NCBI GenBank assembly: GCA_014904845.1
Contig: MU119314.1
Coordinates: 105,079-169,078, forward strand
Length of the DNA: 64,000 bases
Direction of reading: 5' to 3'
DNA from: Acephala macrosclerotiorum
Taxonomy: Eukaryota; Ascomycota; Leotiomycetes; Helotiales; Mollisiaceae
A program made the translations under genes and the position numbers. The notes beneath the pieces are model-generated. The model did no database searches, was not told where the DNA came from, and saw nothing but the letters and a program-made list of their open reading frames with translations. How positions within the stretch are numbered: the stretch's first letter is position 1; each line of letters opens with the position of its first letter. Below are positions 59,171 to 64,000 of this stretch, piece after piece.

Positions 59171-60201
59171 ATGTCGTTTTGCGGACTGCGCAAACCACGG
59201 CCTTTGCGTCGCAGAGTCCAGAAGGAAGACAAAGGAAAGGGGAAGTCAGTGCAGCACGCTGAAGCCCACGATCCCGGTCGCCTTGACGTCAGTACCTGGC
59301 GCAACGATTCTGAATCGCTATCTGAATCCAAGTGGCTTCTGCGACAACAGCGAAGTGTTAATTTTGACTGGGCGAGAGAAGATCAATTGTCGACGATACT
59401 GGAGCAGATCTCGAACGAGAGTATCGATAGCAGAAGAGGGACGCCGAATTGGGAGAACGAACCAAACGCCAGGGAGGAGAACGCAAAGTGGGATTCTGCG
59501 CCGGCGCCAACTTTTGTGCCAAAATTTGCGAGCCAAGCCTTCAAGAAAACGAGATTCGTCGAACACGTCGATAGCATTCCAGAGGATCGATTGCCCCTTA
59601 TGTCGTTCAAATCAGGAGGACAGACGCCCGAGACGCCTAGGCCAATAGCACCTCCGCCGCGAGATGTGAGTAGTGTTTCTTTGGAGGTGGCGGCGGTGGC
59701 GGCGGTGAGGAGTGAGGCTAATTTGATGTCTTACAGCTCGAGTCGATAGCCCGCATCGACAAATCGCTGATCTTCGAGCACTTCACCACAAATGATGCCT
59801 GGGAACTCGGTTCTGCACTGCGGAATCGTCTGCTGCCCATAAATACACCGGTTGTAATCGATATCTCGCTCGCGAACCAGAATCAGATTCTGTTCCACAC
59901 GTGTACACATTCAGGTGTTATGCCAGACAACGATAGTTGGGTGTCGCGGAAGAGGAAGACGGTCCTGAGATGGGGATGTAGTACGTGGTATATGCATTGC
60001 AAATTTGACGGCGACGAGACTGCTTTTCGAGAGAAGTATGGGCTGGGAAACAGTGCGGGGGAATATGCGATACACGGTGGAGGGGTCCCTATCAGGGTGA
60101 CGGGCGTGGAGGGCGTCGTCGCTGTTGTGGTTGTCAGTGGTCTGAAGCAAGACGAGGACCATGGCGTAATAGTGGAGGTCATAAGAGAGCTATATTACTG
60201 A
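59171..60201 (+). CDS. UPF0303 / heme-degrading-like (DUF336) protein with N-terminal extension
   Basis: Two exons, 59171-59665 and 59737-60201, with a 71 bp intron; 319 residues. The second exon codes for a full UPF0303-type domain: IARIDKSLIFEHFTTNDAWELG, split here as IDKSLIFEHF and NDAWELGSALRNRL, then PVVIDISL, QILFHTCTHSG, NDSWVSRKRKTVLRWG, AIHGGGVPIRVTG. It ends in a hydrophobic VVAVVVVSGL strand. Yeast YBR137W is the best-known member. The first 165 residues are basic then acidic and Pro-rich low complexity, absent from typical members; either an extension or a separate upstream exon. The ATG at 59171 was chosen over 59166 because only it is in frame. Confidence 0.8.
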
Positions 60202-60518
60202 GGGTTTGAATTTTGTAGTTCCCAGAGCATGGTTTGATTGAAGCTTGAAGTATCAAGCATTTGCATACTAGGATCCGGAAGTTTGGCTTGAGTAGAGCCT
60301 TTATGGATAATGTATTGCACGTACAGGATTGGGGAATTAAAGTAGGATTCGAATGTCAACGAGTCCGTTGGGTGTGTTCTTTCTGGTCGTCGTTCATGTT
60401 GAGAAGGAAGGCACGCTCAAGGTGAACTTGCCTTCCTCTGCAATCGACGAAACTTCTCTTGGCCTTCTCTTTCAACAGCCATCTATATCTGCATTGCTGC
60501 AAGCATTCTTACCGCACC
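60202..60518. other. Intergenic spacer
   Basis: 317 bp between tandem genes; nothing seen. Confidence 0.5.
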
Positions 60519-61289
60519 ATGCCGAAGGGCCGGCGTTATTACCACAAGGCTATCGCGAAATGTTTTGCAGTGGCCGGCATATCTCATGCTGGGCTGTTGG
60601 CCATATTTGGATCATTCAGTCTGGTAGAGGTTGACGGTACGGCTTTTAAACTGAAAAAGCATCATCCCCTGCAGTCGAACCAACACGCTGCTCTTTTCAA
60701 TACAACCTGCAACGTCTCGACCACAATGGATTATACGTCTCATGATAGATTCTTCGTTTATCCCCGATTCACCAAAGGTCCAGACATCGAACTCTCGAAA
60801 ATGGTTGCTTCTCAGGACCAAAATGGATATCTCGCACTACCCCGAGTGTCGCCAGCCACAACTATCACCCACGATACCTTGAACTCCATATTCAGTCTCA
60901 CCGATGGGCAGTTAATAGTGTCCAGTCTCCTCCCTGACAATGCCGAGAATGCAACAATGTACGGCAAGGTCTGCGAGGTGGAGCAGGATATTGGTGATAT
61001 GAGAGTCAGTGTGCCGCCATTTACAAGCCGTAGCGCGAGATGGAGGAACTCCTCATCAATGATCTCGAGCAGCTCCAGCAGAACTCATGAGAGATTCCTT
61101 TGCCACGACGGACAGGCCTGGAACAGGGAGCCAGCTCGTCAATGGCAGATACAGCAGTCATGCGTCTCCAATAAAATCGTGGATATTCTGGTTCCAAAGG
61201 TTGCCGGAAGGGAACATCGAGACAGTGAGTGGGTGCTTCTGCGAACCAGATGCTCGTGGTCGGCAAGGCATACTGACATCAGCTTGTAG
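60519..61289 (+). CDS. Hypothetical protein with a hydrophobic segment
   Basis: 256 residues from the ATG at 60519; the frame is open further upstream but without an ATG. Residues ~10-35 are hydrophobic (KCFAVAGISHAGLLAIFGSF) and may anchor or export it. The part up to about residue 170 (YPRFTKGPDIELSKMV, LNSIFSLTDGQLIV, YGKVCEVEQDIGDM) has protein-like composition. The remaining ~85 residues are Ser-rich and look like non-coding read-through. A nearby alternative frame reads REMEELLINDLEQLQQNS then stop (about 61035-61090), so a missed intron near 61003 is likely. Family not recognised. Confidence 0.45.
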   Translation: MPKGRRYYHKAIAKCFAVAGISHAGLLAIFGSFSLVEVDGTAFKLKKHHPLQSNQHAALFNTTCNVSTTMDYTSHDRFFVYPRFTKGPDIELSKMVASQDQNGYLALPRVSPATTITHDTLNSIFSLTDGQLIVSSLLPDNAENATMYGKVCEVEQDIGDMRVSVPPFTSRSARWRNSSSMISSSSSRTHERFLCHDGQAWNREPARQWQIQQSCVSNKIVDILVPKVAGREHRDSEWVLLRTRCSWSARHTDISL

Positions 61290-61786
61290 TTCTGACTCTC
61301 GAGAACGATCCTGGGTCTGAGACCATCCACTATTGCAGAACATCACAACGTCTCTGCCAAGACCAAGAGAGATCTCGTATAACATTTCCCCAAAAGACAT
61401 GCCTGAGATACAGGTAGACTGATAATTCTTGTTCCAGGCCAGATCGTACTTCTCGTTGACTACTTGAGCAACAGCCCTCGTTTCGTTTTGAACCGTGAAG
61501 ATTGTTTCTGGAAAGACACGAACAATTGGTGTAGAGTCGCCGAGAAAGACGGTAGAGACAAGTCAATCTGACTGGATGTGGAGATATCGTCATTGGATAG
61601 GAGAACAACTTTGCTCGAATTGAGAGGTAATGACGCCCGGAGCTGGAATACTTCACACCTATTCGCGGCAAATAGGAGGGGAATATTCATCTAAGACTCA
61701 TTACACTGTGGTACGAGTTGGAGCATCTTGATCTATTTTGATCTCGTTCAAGTACAGCAAAGTGGCTGTTGGCTTTTATCAACAGC
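61290..61786. other. Region with an uncertain minus-strand coding trace
   Basis: The minus strand shows natural-looking pieces in one frame: TVFLGDSTPIVRVFPETIF, ETRAVAQVVNEKYDLAWNKN and SFGEMLYEISLGLGRDVVMF (about 61570 to 61290). They are preceded, in another frame, by a Met-started piece at 61690. I could not build a closed gene model. It overlaps the end of the plus-strand hypothetical gene. Confidence 0.35.
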
Positions 61787-63070
61787 TCAGTGCCAATACT
61801 TCCCGCTGATGCCCTTTACCTTCTCCCACCCAGCATCCAACGCTTCAATCACCTCTTCCGGCAATGGATTCGGATCGTCCAGCAATTTCATGTTCTCTTC
61901 CCTGCATTTGCAAACATGGAGTCAGCATCAATCCCTCAAAAGAAAATACCAAAAATTCAGCAGTGATCGCTGCCCCTTTCCACCATAGTCATGTTCAAAG
62001 AAGAAGTCGCATGTATTGCTCAAGGAAAGATACTCACATATGCTTCGTACTACTCGCTCCAATAATGATTCCATCTCCAAACTCTCTCTTCAACAAACTA
62101 CGATGCGTCATCCATCTCAACGCACACTCTGCCTCCGTCAACCCATGCTTCTTCGCCACCGGCCTCAAAATATCCAACGCATCAAAATAAGCATCATTCC
62201 AATACCTCTGCCTGTACATCTTTCCCTGCCATCTGTTAGGATCGAACCTACTCCCTCCCTCAATCTCCCCATCTTGCGTCTCGCGTGTATACCGACTTGT
62301 CAGGTACCCTCCAGCCAAAGGATTATAATTATAAAACGCCATGCCGTATTTGCGTAGACATGGAAAGAGTTCGGGTTCGACGGCGCGGTGGAGAGCATTA
62401 TAAACTCCCTGATACACCGATGGCATAACATACCCATTCGCTTTGCAGATCTCGCAGATCTGAGCCACTTCCCATGACATGTAGTTGCTGATTGCGAATC
62501 GATCGAAGAATCCTTCTTTATGGAGATCGTTGACGGCTTTCAAGGTTACCTCGTAGGGGGTGGTTCGGTCGGGGCCGTGGAGGCACCACATGTCGATTTT
62601 GTTGGTCTTAAGGGCTGCGAGGGAGTCCATGAGGTTTTGTCGCAGATGTTCGGGAGAATGGGTCCAGCCGCCTGAAGGAGCGTTGGATTTTGACATTGTG
62701 CGACCGGCGGTGGGGTCTGCGGAGCTCGAAGTTAGTTTCTTGTTGCAATCCACTTAGAGGGGGTGAAAGAGAGTGCTTTAAAGTTATAGGACAAGCAAAA
62801 CTTGGAAAGAAAGAGGTCCGGAAACTCACAGTACTTTGTATCCATCACAAGGCCGCGCTTCTTCCAATCAAGGTCCCCAAGGAACTCCTCAGATGTGCCC
62901 TCTCCATAGAAACGAGCCGTGTCCACCCCATTGTGTTCATGAGCTTGAAAGATATCAAGAATTGCCTCGCAGTCTTTCTGAGTAAACACACGCGCTTGCT
63001 CTGTGACTTCGCGACCAAAGGTCATGGCACCGAAAATGACATTGACAGCGGATTTCTGGGAGGAAGTCAT
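61787..63070 (-). CDS. Aldo-keto reductase (AKR7 / aflatoxin-aldehyde reductase type)
   Basis: Three exons (63070-62830, 62716-62038, 61901-61787), introns 113 and 136 bp, 344 residues. The start is the Met before TSSQKS; an in-frame ATG also exists at 63121. The catalytic tetrad is visible: Asp in GVDTARF, Tyr in FYGEGTS, Lys in MDTKYYP and His in CLHGPD. Further family words are FGAMTFG, FAISNYMSWEV, VYQGVYNAL, and PLAGGYLT. The enzyme reduces aldehydes or ketones with NADPH in the cytosol; substrate unknown. The first intron splits DTKY|YPT exactly at the tetrad Lys loop. No cluster neighbours. Confidence 0.93.
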
Positions 63071-64000
63071 GATTGCAGTCGATTGGGGGGAAATTGAAAA
63101 TTCTTGAAGAGCAGAAACCACAATGAGAGGGCCCGACTTGGGTTTTATAGCACCTACTTCCTAGTATTCTTCCTTTTTAGAGCCTTGGATATTAAGACTA
63201 AGTCCACAAAATCCGACACGTCACTGCCGGACGATCGGACTGTCCCTGGATTGGCTGACAGACCGTGGGGGATCGAGGACTTAGCAGCATCTCGATTGTC
63301 CGGGTGTAGAAGAGATATCAAATCATGGATATGATGATTCTGAGTCCGCACCACGTTCTGAGGTCGTGGACTACTTGTTGGAACCCGCCGGAGCTGTGCG
63401 AAAGAATGCAAGTACCGAGACGCGAGACTGCTCATCTTTCATAGTTGCTTTGAAGCCAGGTAGGAAAGTGAAGATAGCTTTAGAAGCACACAAGACAATG
63501 AGAACTACTTTTGGCTCAGAATGATTTCCCGACAGAGTCTGATATAAGGATGAAGATCTAAGGTAAAATGCAAAGGCATTCAGAGCGCGATTCTCTTTTT
63601 CCAGGAGGAAGATGAAATGAAAGGACTTGCTAAAACCCTTGCTCAGAGATTTGTCCATAATAATATCTCACTTTTCTTAGTGGACGATGTGCGAGGAGGA
63701 AGAAGAGAAGGGCGATGTGTGATTTTGAAGGGTGTTAACGGAGTTGATTCCTCTAAATCTACGTGAGAAGTCTCTTTATGCCTTTGATGATAGTTAAAGG
63801 TTTCCTGCTAGAGGAAAAAAGTCCACGTAGAGTTTACATAATAACACGTGATATTTTTGAAAAAGTCAAATCACGTTTTTGCGCCAAGAAACGCCAAGAT
63901 GTGTCGCTTTTGGCATTTAGCGCTCCCTGTAAAGCTCCTCGTAAAGCTCAAGCTCTCTATAAGGCTCCCCGTAGAGTAGCTTTAGCCCCACGTGGGGGGG
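63071..64000. other. Promoter flank and gene-free end of the window
   Basis: No gene seen apart from the AKR promoter. The last 80 bp carry short repeats listed separately. Confidence 0.5.
63922..63975. repeat. 12-bp tandem repeat at the window end
   Basis: Units of the form GCTC(C/T)C(T/C)GTAAA at 63922, 63934, 63952 and 63964, with a half unit at 63946. A 12 bp palindrome CCCCACGTGGGG follows at 63986-63997. The structure may continue beyond the window. Confidence 0.6.

Overview
The window is nuclear DNA of a filamentous ascomycete (Pezizomycotina). Evidence: short introns of about 45-70 bp with GT...AG ends and CTAAC/CTGAC-like branch points, fungal gene families (Zn2Cys6 factor, F-box, SLS1, intradiol dioxygenase, P450), and an AT-rich, RIP-like mutated LTR retrotransposon. 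A Leotiomycetes affiliation is a guess from general gene style; the EF-1alpha gene with its introns would settle it.

Layout. 0-8 kb: a Zn2Cys6 protein gene behind a degenerate CACGTG-containing repeat, two small genes (one secreted, one Cys-rich) and a short-chain dehydrogenase. 7.86-8.42 kb: three copies of a ~160 bp TA-flanked MITE, one nested in another. 8.9-14.9 kb: a broken ubiquitin-like-domain gene, an SRPK-like kinase and a decayed 771 bp inverted-repeat transposon just upstream of that kinase. 15-30 kb is gene-dense: a 1502-residue repeat protein, an F-box protein, a Cys/His-rich protein, SF3B5/Ysf3, a MAGE/Nse3 protein of the SMC5/6 complex and mitochondrial SLS1. 31-32.9 kb holds EF-1alpha, followed by about 6 kb without a convincing gene. 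38.8-44 kb: intradiol dioxygenase and a TPR/ankyrin protein with a fungal NLR-type N-terminus, then tRNA-Trp(CCA). 45-53.3 kb is a decayed zone: an ankyrin gene fragment, and a gene split by a complete but RIP-mutated Copia-type element (4745 bp, 135 bp LTRs, 5 bp target duplication AATTG). 53.9-64 kb: a cytochrome P450, a repeat-rich intergenic stretch, a UPF0303-type protein, a hypothetical protein and an aldo-keto reductase.

How the parts relate. Genes are independent, as is usual in fungi; there is no operon and no clear biosynthetic cluster. The housekeeping core (splicing, SMC5/6, mitochondrial expression, translation elongation) is flanked by accessory DNA in which transposons, premature stops of the CA-to-TA type and gene fragments gather. 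The most novel items are the large Cys/Trp-free repeat protein at 14977-19485, whose units differ by exact seven-residue steps, and the retrotransposon in which surviving C and G are almost confined to CpG.
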